DNA of 48,154 nucleotides from Actinomycetes bacterium (lineage in GTDB: Bacteria > Actinomycetota > Acidimicrobiia > Acidimicrobiales > RAAP-2). Position numbers and translations under genes: made by a program. Where the stretch lies: assembly GCA_021784205.1 (NCBI GenBank), contig JAJXTB010000008.1, forward strand, positions 1 through 48,154, written 5' to 3'. Positions 25,138 through 32,677 of this stretch are shown here, one piece after another. Under the pieces are notes generated by a model, which did no database searches, was not told the DNA's origin, and saw only the letters and a program-made list of their open reading frames with translations. Each line of letters opens with the position of its first letter. Positions within the stretch are counted from its first letter, which is position 1.

Positions 25138-26040
25138 TTAACTCTGGCAGTTCTCGCAGTAGTACGTCGAGCGCTGGCGGAACATCACGCGCAGGATCGG
25201 TCGACGGCACTGGAAGCAGGGCAGGCCTTCGCGGTTGTAGACCTGATGGAACACTTGGTAGCGCCCGGGGTTGCCGTCAGGGTCGATGAACTGCTCGTCC
25301 TCGAGGGTCGATCCTCCGTGCTTGATGGCCTCGGCGAGGATCTCGGCGATGCCCCGGTGCAGGCGACGGATCTCGATCGTCGAGAGCGAATCTGCGGGCC
25401 GGTCGTAACGAAGCCCGGCGTTAAAGAGCGTCTCATCGGCGTAAATGTTGCCGATCCCACAGAGGATGTCCTGGTCGGTCAGGACGGCCTTCAGCGGTGT
25501 CGCGCGGCTGCGCAAGATAGCCGCGAAGCGATCCCAGCCGAACTGATCCTCGAGCGGATCGAGTCCCAGGTGGGCTAGCTCGGGGACCTGGGCGCGCAAC
25601 GCCAGCCCGTCGCCGCCGATGGACAGTCGCGCGAACTTCGACATCTCGACCTCGACGTCCTCGGCCGGGGGGCTGGAGACGAAGATCTCGCCGAAGGTGC
25701 GCGGGTCTACGAAGCGCAGCTCGCTCGCCGGGCTGAGGGTGAAGACCGCGTGGGTGTGCTTGGGCTTGAGGTCCTTGGGACCCTTCGCACGCAGCAGCTG
25801 GCCGCTCATGCCGAGGTGAATCACGAGGTGGGTGGCGTTGTCGAGCGCGATCACCAGGTACTTGCCCAGTCGCGCGACGTCCTTGATCGTATGGCCCTCG
25901 ACGAGGGCGCGAAAATCCTTGACGCTCTTATGTCGGCGCACGACGCGCCCGTTGGTGACCGCGACGGCCTTGATCTTCTTTCCCACCAGGTCGCGCGCCA
26001 GGCTGGCGCGCACGGTCTCGACCTCGGGCAGCTCAGGCAC
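25138..26040 (-). CDS. mutM: formamidopyrimidine-DNA glycosylase
   Basis: Fpg/MutM excises 8-oxoguanine and nicks the abasic site. The 300-aa product starts at GTG 26040 so that, after Met removal, the catalytic Pro and the invariant ELPEVE follow. An upstream in-frame ATG would bury this N-terminus and is rejected. The H2TH region appears as DQDILCGIGNIYADETLF. The C-terminal zinc finger has CFQCRRPI and YYCENC. The start overlaps the rnc stop by 8 nt, tying repair to the rnc-smc segment. Confidence 0.97.
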   Translation of the reverse strand: MPELPEVETVRASLARDLVGKKIKAVAVTNGRVVRRHKSVKDFRALVEGHTIKDVARLGKYLVIALDNATHLVIHLGMSGQLLRAKGPKDLKPKHTHAVFTLSPASELRFVDPRTFGEIFVSSPPAEDVEVEMSKFARLSIGGDGLALRAQVPELAHLGLDPLEDQFGWDRFAAILRSRATPLKAVLTDQDILCGIGNIYADETLFNAGLRYDRPADSLSTIEIRRLHRGIAEILAEAIKHGGSTLEDEQFIDPDGNPGRYQVFHQVYNREGLPCFQCRRPILRVMFRQRSTYYCENCQS

Positions 26041-26710
26041 GCTGGCTCGCTTCAAACGCGGCGCGCGCCGCCTCGGCCTCGGCGGCCTTCTTGGACCGGC
26101 CGTGGCCGACGCCGCGCACGCGCCCGTCGATCACGACCGACGCCTCATATGTGGTCGCGTGGGCCGGACCCTCGCTCTCGACCTCGTAGAGCGGCTCGCC
26201 CAGGCCCTGCGCGTCGGCCCACTGACGCAGACGGGTTTTGGGGTCGACCTCGCCGGGATCGAGCGAGGCCGACGCGACGGCCTCGCCCAGGGCGTCGAGG
26301 ACGAAATCGCGCGCCGCCGGATATCCCAGGTCGAGGAAGACCGCCGCGACGACCGCCTCGAAGGCGTCGGCGAGCAACGAGGGCCGCTCGCTGCCGCGGG
26401 ACTTGATCTCGCCGCGGCCCAAGCGGACGTAGGGCGCGAGGTCGAGGTCACGCGCGGCGCGCGCCAGGGAGGCCTCGTTGACCACGCGTGAGCGCACCAG
26501 CGATCCTGTTCCCTCGTTGAGGTCGGGGTAGAGCGAAACGATCAGGTCGGCCACGGCCAGGTCCACCACGGCGTCACCGAGGAACTCGAGTCGCTCATTG
26601 GACTCGCACCCGTGTTCGGCGGCGTAACTCGAGTGGGTGAGGGCGACCGTCAACGACTCACTCTCGGTACTGAGTCCCAGGCGACGCGCGAGGGGTTCGA
26701 GCGACGTCAC
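26033..26710 (-). CDS. rnc: ribonuclease III
   Basis: RNase III cuts double-stranded RNA in rRNA and mRNA maturation. The 225-aa enzyme has the signature NERLEFLGDAVVDLAV, the ADAFEAVVAAVFLDLGY motif with the second catalytic acidic pair, and a C-terminal dsRNA-binding domain (PKTRLRQWADAQGLGEPLYEV, then GVGHGRSKKAAEAEAAR). GTG start 11 nt after acpP. This acpP-rnc-fpg-smc order is widespread in Gram-positive bacteria. Confidence 0.97.
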   Translation of the reverse strand: MTSLEPLARRLGLSTESESLTVALTHSSYAAEHGCESNERLEFLGDAVVDLAVADLIVSLYPDLNEGTGSLVRSRVVNEASLARAARDLDLAPYVRLGRGEIKSRGSERPSLLADAFEAVVAAVFLDLGYPAARDFVLDALGEAVASASLDPGEVDPKTRLRQWADAQGLGEPLYEVESEGPAHATTYEASVVIDGRVRGVGHGRSKKAAEAEAARAAFEASQRA

Positions 26711-26721
26711 CCGCGGCGACC

Positions 26722-27006
26722 TCAGGCCGCATTGAGTTTGGCGGCCACGTAGTCGACCGCGCTGCGCACCGACGCCAAGCCCTCAAGGTCCTCGTCGTCG
26801 ATGTGAAAGCCCGCCACTCGTTCGGCGAGGCCTTCTTCGATCGCCTCGACCAGCTCGATCAGGGCCAGGGAATCAGCGCCCAGGTCGTCGAACGTGGCGT
26901 TTTCATCGATGGTGTCGGCGTCGATCTCGAGGATCACGGCCAACTGGCTACGCACCAGGGCCAAGATCTCGTCCCTCGACGGGGGGCTAACGGCGTCAGC
27001 GGACAT
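26722..27006 (-). CDS. acpP: acyl carrier protein
   Basis: ACP carries growing acyl chains on a phosphopantetheine arm. The 94-aa acidic protein has the attachment motif GADSLALIEL with Ser46, and FHIDDEDLEGLASVRSAVDYV in helix III. ATG at 27006 follows AAGGAG by 7 nt; a longer in-frame start is rejected. It is slightly longer than usual at the N-terminus. Encoded 61 nt after plsX, its functional partner in phospholipid synthesis. Confidence 0.95.
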   Translation of the reverse strand: MSADAVSPPSRDEILALVRSQLAVILEIDADTIDENATFDDLGADSLALIELVEAIEEGLAERVAGFHIDDEDLEGLASVRSAVDYVAAKLNAA

Positions 27007-27067
27007 GGTGACTCCTTCGTGGTGAACCCACACTACCGATTCCGCGGAGCGCCGTCAGGGATTCCCC

Positions 27068-28048
27068 CTAATGATCAGGTCTAATCGCGCTACGCGTACG
27101 AGCGACGACCCCGCTGGCGTCCATCTCGGCGGCCACGCGCAGCGCGTTCATTATCGCGGTCGCGTTGGAGGACCCGTGGCTGATCACGCAGATCCCGTCC
27201 AGGCCGAGCAGCATCGCGCCGCCCTGGTTGTCGGGTGAGAGGGTCGCGGCAACCGGCGCCAGGTAGTCAAGGAGCACCGCGCCGGCGGCTCGGGTCTCCT
27301 CGTTTGTGTCAATCACGCCGAGCACCGCCTTCACGATGAAGGTCAGCGCCCCCTCAAGAGTCTTCAACGCCACGTTGCCGGTGAAGCCGTCGGTCACAAC
27401 GACGTCGACCGGAGAGGGGATCAGGTCGCGTCCCTCGACGTTGCCGGCGAAGGTGAATCCCGCGGTCGCAGCGAGCAGCTGGTGGGTCTCTTTCACGAGC
27501 GGCGTGCCCTTGGAGGACTCCTCGCCGATGGAGAGCAGCCCCACGCTCGGGCTCGCCACGCCGTAGTGGGCGCCGACGAAGGCCGCGCCCAGCTGGGCGA
27601 ATTGCACGAGCATCTCGGGCGTGCACTCGGCGTTCGCGCCGGCGTCGACCAGCACGCTCGGGGTGCGCCCGGGGTTGGGAATGGGCGTGGCGATGCAGGG
27701 ACGAATCACCCCGGGCAGGCGGCCCATTCGCAACAGCGCCGAGGCCATCGTTGCCCCGGTGTTGCCCGCCGAGACCATGGCGCTGGCTCGTCCGTCGCGC
27801 ACCAGTTCGGCCGCACGCACGAGTGAGGAGTCCTTCTTCTTACGAACGCTCGCCGCCGGGTCGTCGTCCATCGCTATGACCTCGCTGCAGGCGACGACCT
27901 CGAGCCCCAGGGGATCGCCGATCAGGTCGGGAACGCCCACCAGGGTCACCGAGAGACCCAACTCGTCCACGGCGCGGCGAGCGCCGGCGATGATCTCTCG
28001 TGGTGCGAAGTCGCCGCCCATCGCGTCCAGGGCGATGGGCAGGGTCAA
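27068..28048 (-). CDS. plsX: phosphate acyltransferase PlsX
   Basis: PlsX makes acyl-phosphate from acyl-ACP, the first step of glycerophospholipid synthesis with PlsY. The 326-aa protein shows IALDAMGGDFAPREIIAGA, ASAMVSAGNTGATMASALLRMGRL, NAECTPEMLVQFAQLG and VVTDGFTGNVALKTLEG, all family landmarks. It appears to start with TTG at 28048, one base after the rpmF stop, within a palindrome that covers both codons. The rpmF-plsX-acpP order is classic. Confidence 0.96.
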   Translation of the reverse strand: MTLPIALDAMGGDFAPREIIAGARRAVDELGLSVTLVGVPDLIGDPLGLEVVACSEVIAMDDDPAASVRKKKDSSLVRAAELVRDGRASAMVSAGNTGATMASALLRMGRLPGVIRPCIATPIPNPGRTPSVLVDAGANAECTPEMLVQFAQLGAAFVGAHYGVASPSVGLLSIGEESSKGTPLVKETHQLLAATAGFTFAGNVEGRDLIPSPVDVVVTDGFTGNVALKTLEGALTFIVKAVLGVIDTNEETRAAGAVLLDYLAPVAATLSPDNQGGAMLLGLDGICVISHGSSNATAIMNALRVAAEMDASGVVARTRSAIRPDH

Positions 28049-28059
28049 CTCAGTTGACC
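28043..28059. promoter_or_regulatory. 17-bp palindrome over rpmF stop and plsX start
   Basis: On the minus strand GGTCAACTGAGTTGACC is an inverted repeat with arms GGTCAACT/AGTTGACC around one central G. It contains the rpmF stop TGA and the plsX start TTG. As RNA it could form a 6-bp stem (GGTCAA/TTGACC) with a 5-nt loop that occludes the plsX start. As DNA it looks like a dimer binding site. Both readings are inference. Confidence 0.45.
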
Positions 28060-28229
28060 TCTACCGCGACGCGACCCTTGTACCAACCGCAGTTCGGGCA
28101 GACGACGTGGGGCAGCTTCGAGGTCGCGCACTGCGGGCAGACGCTGCGCGCCGGCCGCTCCAGTGTCCAGTTCGACGCCCGACGACTACGCGTCTTGGCC
28201 TTGGAGGTCTTGCGCTTGGGGACTGCCAT
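28050..28229 (-). CDS. rpmF: 50S ribosomal protein L32
   Basis: The 59-aa ribosomal protein reads MAVPKRKTSKAKTRSRRASN at the N-terminus. It has a zinc ribbon at CPQC (31-34) and CPNC (44-47) and ends GWYKGRVAVEVN. This is the zinc-containing C+ form of L32. ATG at 28229, with a weak AAAGAG about 8 nt upstream. It sits between yceD and plsX, the usual arrangement; its stop is one base from the plsX start. Confidence 0.97.
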   Translation of the reverse strand: MAVPKRKTSKAKTRSRRASNWTLERPARSVCPQCATSKLPHVVCPNCGWYKGRVAVEVN

Positions 28230-28261
28230 CGATCATCTCTTTCGCCGGAACGGACGGGCCG

Positions 28262-28813
28262 TTACACTTCGTGCGATTCGCCGGAATGTTCGCCGAATCG
28301 GAGTTCATCAAGCATAGCCCAGCGCGGATCGGCCGGCGCTGAACAAGTGCAACTAGCCTCGTTGCGGTCGATCCCACAGTACGGGCACAGCCCGGCGCAG
28401 TCCGGCCGGCACAGCGGCGCGAGCGGCAGATCCAGCAAGATCGCGTCGTGCACCAGGGGCGCCAGGTCGAGCACATCGTCCTCGAGCGGGTAGTTCTCCT
28501 CGTCGTCGGGCGCGCGGTCGTAGAGAAAGCGCTCGTCGACCGCGCTTCTCAGGACGCCGACCACCGGGATCGAGCAGCGCCGGCAGATCCCGTGCCAGGG
28601 CGCCTCGACGCTTCCCTTGGCCCGCACGCCGCCGCTGAAGCTCTCCAGGCGCAGGACCACGATGACCGTTGCGTCGGCGGCGACGTCGGTCTCGGCGGGA
28701 CCGCGCGGGGCGAACTCGTGCTTCTCGTCAAAGGGCGCCTCAAAGTGCACCTCAAGGGTTGCGGGCGCCTGGCGCACCAGATGGGCCACCGGCACCAGGT
28801 AGGGGCTGGCCAC
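28262..28813 (-). CDS. yceD: YceD / DUF177 family protein
   Basis: This 183-aa protein precedes rpmF, as DUF177 proteins do in most bacteria; the family is implicated in 23S rRNA accumulation. Visible features are WHGICRRCSIPVVGVLRSAVDERF, an acidic loop DDEENYPLEDDVLDLAPLVHDAILLDLPLAPLC and the Cys-rich CRPDCAGLCPYCG. The GTG at 28813 was chosen because it directly follows the stop of the upstream gene (4-nt gap). The open frame further upstream overlaps that gene. Confidence 0.92.
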   Translation of the reverse strand: MASPYLVPVAHLVRQAPATLEVHFEAPFDEKHEFAPRGPAETDVAADATVIVVLRLESFSGGVRAKGSVEAPWHGICRRCSIPVVGVLRSAVDERFLYDRAPDDEENYPLEDDVLDLAPLVHDAILLDLPLAPLCRPDCAGLCPYCGIDRNEASCTCSAPADPRWAMLDELRFGEHSGESHEV

Positions 28814-28817
28814 TGCT

Positions 28818-29462
28818 CTAGTAGGCGTCCTGGTCGAAGACGGCCGGGACGTCGTCGCTGGGGTGGACGTCGGGAACGATCGGGGTGGGCGCCTCGGTCG
28901 GGTTGAAGAACTCGTCCTCGGTGCGCGTGGGCTCGAGCAGCGACGTGGGCAGGCCCTGGGCGCTGAGACGCTCGCGACCCGAGTGTGTGGTCTTGAGCAG
29001 GCGCTCCAGGACGATCTCAAAGTTGCCGAGCTTGCCGTCGATGAAGTCCTCACTCTGGTTGATCATCTGGCGGGCCTGAGCCTGGGCGTCGGCGACGATC
29101 TGCTCGGCCTTGAGCCGCGATTGGCGCACAATCTCGGTGCGATCCACGAGGCGGGCGGCCTCGGCGCGCACCTGGTCCATGAGCTGCTGGGCCTTGTGCA
29201 TCTCGGCCGCCATCAGCTCCTCGCGGTCGCGCAGCGCCCAGCGGGCCTCGCGAATCTCGTCGGGCAGGTTGCGCAGGGCCTGCTCGAGCAACGCCAAGAC
29301 GTCCTCGCGCGGCACCAGGGCCGAGTTGGACAGCGGCATCTGCTTGGCGCCGGCGACGAGCTCGATGAGCTGGCGCAGGTCCTCTTCGATGTCGCGGCGA
29401 GCGTGATGGGCCGTCTCGGCTGGGAACTCCTCGAAGTCGTCGTAACCGTCGAACGTCGTCAC
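28818..29462 (-). CDS. DivIVA-like coiled-coil protein (SepIVA-like)
   Basis: The 214-aa protein has a long central coiled coil (about residues 50-165, including REDVLALLEQALRNLPDEI, AEMHKAQQLMDQVRAEAARL and KAEQIVADAQAQARQMINQSE) and an unstructured acidic, Pro-rich tail. Its place just before yceD-rpmF, with rnc, fpg, smc and ftsY downstream, matches Rv2927c (SepIVA), a DivIVA-domain protein of mycobacterial septation and envelope elongation. The similarity is one of layout and neighbourhood. GTG start overlaps the coaD stop by 4 nt. Confidence 0.78.
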   Translation of the reverse strand: MTTFDGYDDFEEFPAETAHHARRDIEEDLRQLIELVAGAKQMPLSNSALVPREDVLALLEQALRNLPDEIREARWALRDREELMAAEMHKAQQLMDQVRAEAARLVDRTEIVRQSRLKAEQIVADAQAQARQMINQSEDFIDGKLGNFEIVLERLLKTTHSGRERLSAQGLPTSLLEPTRTEDEFFNPTEAPTPIVPDVHPSDDVPAVFDQDAY

Positions 29463-29947
29463 TCGTGTCCCTCCGGGAACTTGTGCTCGAGGCGCTTGGC
29501 GACCGCCGCGGGCACGAAGGGCCGCACGTCCCCGCCGTAGCGCGCGACCTCACGCAGCAGGCGCGAGGCGATGAAAGAGTGGCTCGAGCTGGTCGGTATG
29601 AAGAGAGTCTCCACCCCGGACAGGGACCGATTCATCTGGGCCATCTGCAGCTCGCTTTCGAAGTCCGAGACGGCGCGCAGGCCCTTGACGATCGCGGTGG
29701 CCTCGACGTCGCGGGCCACGTTCACGAGCAGGGTGGAGATCGAGACGATGCGCACGTGGGGGATGTGCGCGCAGGACTCGGCGATCATCTCGCGGCGTTC
29801 TTCCAGGTCAAAGAGGGCTTCAGACTTCTGGGGGTTGCGAATCGCCGCGACCACGATCTCGTCGAAGATGTGCGCGGCGCGCTCAACCACCTCGAGGTGG
29901 CCGTTGTGAAAGGGGTCGAAGGACCCCGGGATCAGGCCAACGGTCAC
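29459..29947 (-). CDS. coaD: phosphopantetheine adenylyltransferase
   Basis: CoaD transfers AMP to 4'-phosphopantetheine, the penultimate step of CoA synthesis. The 162-aa nucleotidyltransferase has the T/HxGH-type motif GSFDPFHNGHLEVVERA, the KGLRAVSDFESELQMAQMNR substrate segment and SSSHSFIASRLLREVARYGGDV near the C-terminus. GTG start overlaps the rsmD stop (GTGA). The rsmD-coaD pair is conserved in most bacteria. Confidence 0.97.
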   Translation of the reverse strand: MTVGLIPGSFDPFHNGHLEVVERAAHIFDEIVVAAIRNPQKSEALFDLEERREMIAESCAHIPHVRIVSISTLLVNVARDVEATAIVKGLRAVSDFESELQMAQMNRSLSGVETLFIPTSSSHSFIASRLLREVARYGGDVRPFVPAAVAKRLEHKFPEGHE

Positions 29948-30468
29948 GCGGCGTCCTCGGGGGCCGATTCGAGCATCGTTACGAGCGTAGTGCCGTAACG
30001 CTTGGTTTTGGTGACCGTCCAGCCCGCCGCCTCGACGTAACGGTCGTTCTCGATGACCGCGCGCGCGGCCGGCACGTGCGCGAGCAGGCTCGTCGCGTCG
30101 AGCGGACCGTAGGGCGGATCGGCGAAGACCAGGTCGACCTCGGCCGGCGCTCGCCAGGCCGGCAGGGTCGCGCGCACGAAGACGGCCTCGCCGGCTAGGT
30201 GCAGGGACTCGTAGTTAGCCCGCGCCGCGGCGAGGCACGCCGGGTCCGAGTCCACGAAGTAGGCGCGCGCAGCCCCGCGCGAGAGGGCCTCCAGACCCAT
30301 GGCCCCGGAACCGCAGTACAGGTCGGCGACCACCAGGTCCACCACCCCCCCGCGGCTTTCGATCATGGAGAAGATCGCCTCGCGGGCGAAGTCGGTGGTC
30401 GGGCGCACTCCGGGGGGCAACTTGGCCTTGAGGGCGCGTCCGCGTGCGGCGCCGCCGATGATTCTCAC
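29944..30468 (-). CDS. rsmD: 16S rRNA (guanine966-N2)-methyltransferase
   Basis: RsmD methylates G966 of 16S rRNA in assembled 30S particles with SAM. The 174-aa enzyme begins MRIIGGAARGRALKAKLPPG, then RPTTDFAREAIFSMIE, the SAM-binding DLYCGSGAMGLEALSRGA and the catalytic DPPYG motif. Length is typical. ATG at 30468, 22 nt after the recG stop; translationally coupled to coaD. Confidence 0.96.
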   Translation of the reverse strand: MRIIGGAARGRALKAKLPPGVRPTTDFAREAIFSMIESRGGVVDLVVADLYCGSGAMGLEALSRGAARAYFVDSDPACLAAARANYESLHLAGEAVFVRATLPAWRAPAEVDLVFADPPYGPLDATSLLAHVPAARAVIENDRYVEAAGWTVTKTKRYGTTLVTMLESAPEDAA

Positions 30469-30490
30469 CGCTTCAGGCTACGTGATGGGA

Positions 30491-32677
30491 CTAGGACTTG
30501 AACAAGAAGTCGGCCTCGTCGTCGCCGACGAAGAATCTGACCTCCTCAACGAGTTCGGGCACGTCCTCCAGACGCTCGCTGAGCCGTGTGGCCACGTCGC
30601 GCGCGGCGACCAGGAGATCCTCGTCGGCGCGCAGTCGCGCCAGACGCAGGTCGCTGCGCCCACGCTGGCGCGCCCCATAGAGCGTGCCCTCGCCTCGCTG
30701 GTCGAGGTCGATCTCAGCGATCTCGAACCCGTCGGTCGTCGCGACCAAGGCCTCCAGGCGGGCTTGAGCGTCTTCGCTCGGGGCCGAGCCGAGCAACAGG
30801 CAGCGCCCGCGGGCCGCTCCGCGCCCGACGCGCCCGCGCAGCTGGTGCAGTTGGGCCAGTCCGAAGCGCCACGCGTCTTCGATCACCATGACCGTCGCGT
30901 TGGCCACGTCGACGCCGACCTCGATGACCACCGTGGCCACGAGCACGTCGACGTCGCCGTCGCGAAAGCGCCGGGTGGCCTCGTCCTTGTCAGCCCCGGG
31001 CATCTGGCCGTGCAAGAGCCCGAGTCGCAGTCCCTCGAGGGGCCCGGCTGCCAGGCGCTCAAACTCGGCGACCGCGCTCGCGGCTTCGACGGCGTCTGAA
31101 CCCTCCACGAGGGGACAGACCACGTAGGCCTGGTGTCCCGCGGCAACCTCGTCGCGCACCACGCGCCAGCACTCGTCTTCGTCGTCGAGCCAACTCGTCG
31201 CGATGGGCTCGCGGCCTTCGGGCATCTCGTCGAGCACCGAGCGATCGAGGTCGCCGAAGACCACCATCGCCGCGGTGCGCGGGATCGGCGTGGCCGTCAT
31301 GACCAGCACGTCGGGGTCGCGGCCCTCGCGAGAGTGCTCGCGTCCTTTCTCGCGCAGCACCGCTCGCTGTTCAACGCCGAAGCGGTGCTGCTCATCGATC
31401 ACGATGATTCCCAGGGCGGCGAAGGCGACGTCATCCGAGAGCAGCGCGTGAGTTCCCACGACGACGTCGATCGATCCGTCGGCGAGCCCGGCGAGGATGC
31501 GGCGGCGCTCGGGCGCGCGCGTGCGACCGGTGAGGACCTCGACCTGGATCGCGCGACGGCCCCCGAGGACGCGTTCGTCAACGACGTCGAGTCGCGTGAA
31601 GTCGCGCCGTAACGAGTTCACGTGCTGTTCGGCCAGGACCTCGGTCGGGGCCATCACCACCGCCTGGCGCCCTCCAGCGAGGGCCACGGCGATCGCCGCC
31701 GTGGCGACCAGGGTCTTGCCCGACCCGACGTCGCCCTGGAGCAGACGGTGCATCGGCAGATCCGCGGACATGTCGGCGGCGATCTCACCGAGCACGCGTC
31801 GCTGGGCACGGGTAAGGGCGAAGGGGTGCCCGGCGAGAAAGCGCCGCAGGAGGCTCGATCCTTCGTCGACGAGCTCACCGGGACCTACAGCCACGTCCGC
31901 GGGCTCCACTGCGTGGGCCACCCCGCGCGCCTGCGCGCGCGCGTGGCGCCGCCCGAGGGCGAGCACCAACTGAAGACGCACGAACTCGTCGAAGGCCAGG
32001 CGGCGCCTCGCGGGTTCGACGTCGGCGACGTCGCCAGGCAGATGGATGCCCCAGAGCGACGCCGTGCGATCGAGGAGCCCCAGGCCCTCGCGCACCTCGA
32101 GCGGCAGCGGGTCGAGGAACTCTCCGGCGCGGCGCAGGGACTCCTCGACGAGCCCGCCCAACTCCCAACTGGTCACCCCCGCGCGCGCCGAGGCCGGATA
32201 GAGCGCCACCACTCGACCCACGCGCGTGGGGTCGCGCCCCTCATCGGGCGCGCCGACCGCGACGTCGACCACCGGATTGGTCATCTGGCGTCGGCCCCGG
32301 TAGTCAGCGACCTTCGCGTAGAGCATGGCCCACGTGCCGACCGCGAGCTGGCGCTCGCGCCAGGGCTGGTTAAAGAAGACAACGTCGAGTGAGCCGCCCT
32401 CGTCGGCGACGGTCACCTCAACGAGGGAGCGCCCCTGACGCGTGCGCCGCGAGCGCACGCGCACCACCTGGGCCCAGACCGCCGCCTCCTCGCCGACCGC
32501 CAGGTCAGCGACGTCCACGCGGCGGGTGCGATCGAGGTAACGGCGCGGGTACGTCGTCAGGAGATCGAAGACCGTGTCGATGCCGATGCTGGCGAGCGCC
32601 GCGCGGCGTTTGGGCCCGACGTGACGCAACTGGTCGACGCCGATGTCGTTGAGTTCAACGAGGCGCCGGGGGCTCAC
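30491..32677 (-). CDS. recG: ATP-dependent DNA helicase RecG
   Basis: RecG remodels stalled forks and branched DNA. The 728-aa protein has the N-terminal wedge domain (GVDQLRHVGPKRRAALASIGIDTVFDLLTTYPRRYLDRTR, OB fold after it) and helicase motif I LLQGDVGSGKTLVA. PTEVLAEQH is motif Ia, IIVIDEQHRFGVEQR motif II and VMTATPIPRTAAM motif III. The C-terminal half has LHGQMPGADKDEA, VLVATVVIEVGVDVANATVMVIED and QLRGRVGRG. GTG start overlaps the fakA-like stop by 4 nt. Confidence 0.97.
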   Translation of the reverse strand: MSPRRLVELNDIGVDQLRHVGPKRRAALASIGIDTVFDLLTTYPRRYLDRTRRVDVADLAVGEEAAVWAQVVRVRSRRTRQGRSLVEVTVADEGGSLDVVFFNQPWRERQLAVGTWAMLYAKVADYRGRRQMTNPVVDVAVGAPDEGRDPTRVGRVVALYPASARAGVTSWELGGLVEESLRRAGEFLDPLPLEVREGLGLLDRTASLWGIHLPGDVADVEPARRRLAFDEFVRLQLVLALGRRHARAQARGVAHAVEPADVAVGPGELVDEGSSLLRRFLAGHPFALTRAQRRVLGEIAADMSADLPMHRLLQGDVGSGKTLVATAAIAVALAGGRQAVVMAPTEVLAEQHVNSLRRDFTRLDVVDERVLGGRRAIQVEVLTGRTRAPERRRILAGLADGSIDVVVGTHALLSDDVAFAALGIIVIDEQHRFGVEQRAVLREKGREHSREGRDPDVLVMTATPIPRTAAMVVFGDLDRSVLDEMPEGREPIATSWLDDEDECWRVVRDEVAAGHQAYVVCPLVEGSDAVEAASAVAEFERLAAGPLEGLRLGLLHGQMPGADKDEATRRFRDGDVDVLVATVVIEVGVDVANATVMVIEDAWRFGLAQLHQLRGRVGRGAARGRCLLLGSAPSEDAQARLEALVATTDGFEIAEIDLDQRGEGTLYGARQRGRSDLRLARLRADEDLLVAARDVATRLSERLEDVPELVEEVRFFVGDDEADFLFKS

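Noticed and set aside
22333..25578. Long open frames on the plus strand (up to 405 codons) opposite smc and fpg
   Set aside because: They mirror the strongly biased GC-rich codons of smc, show low-complexity Arg/Ala/Glu sequence, and have no family, Shine-Dalgarno or promoter word.
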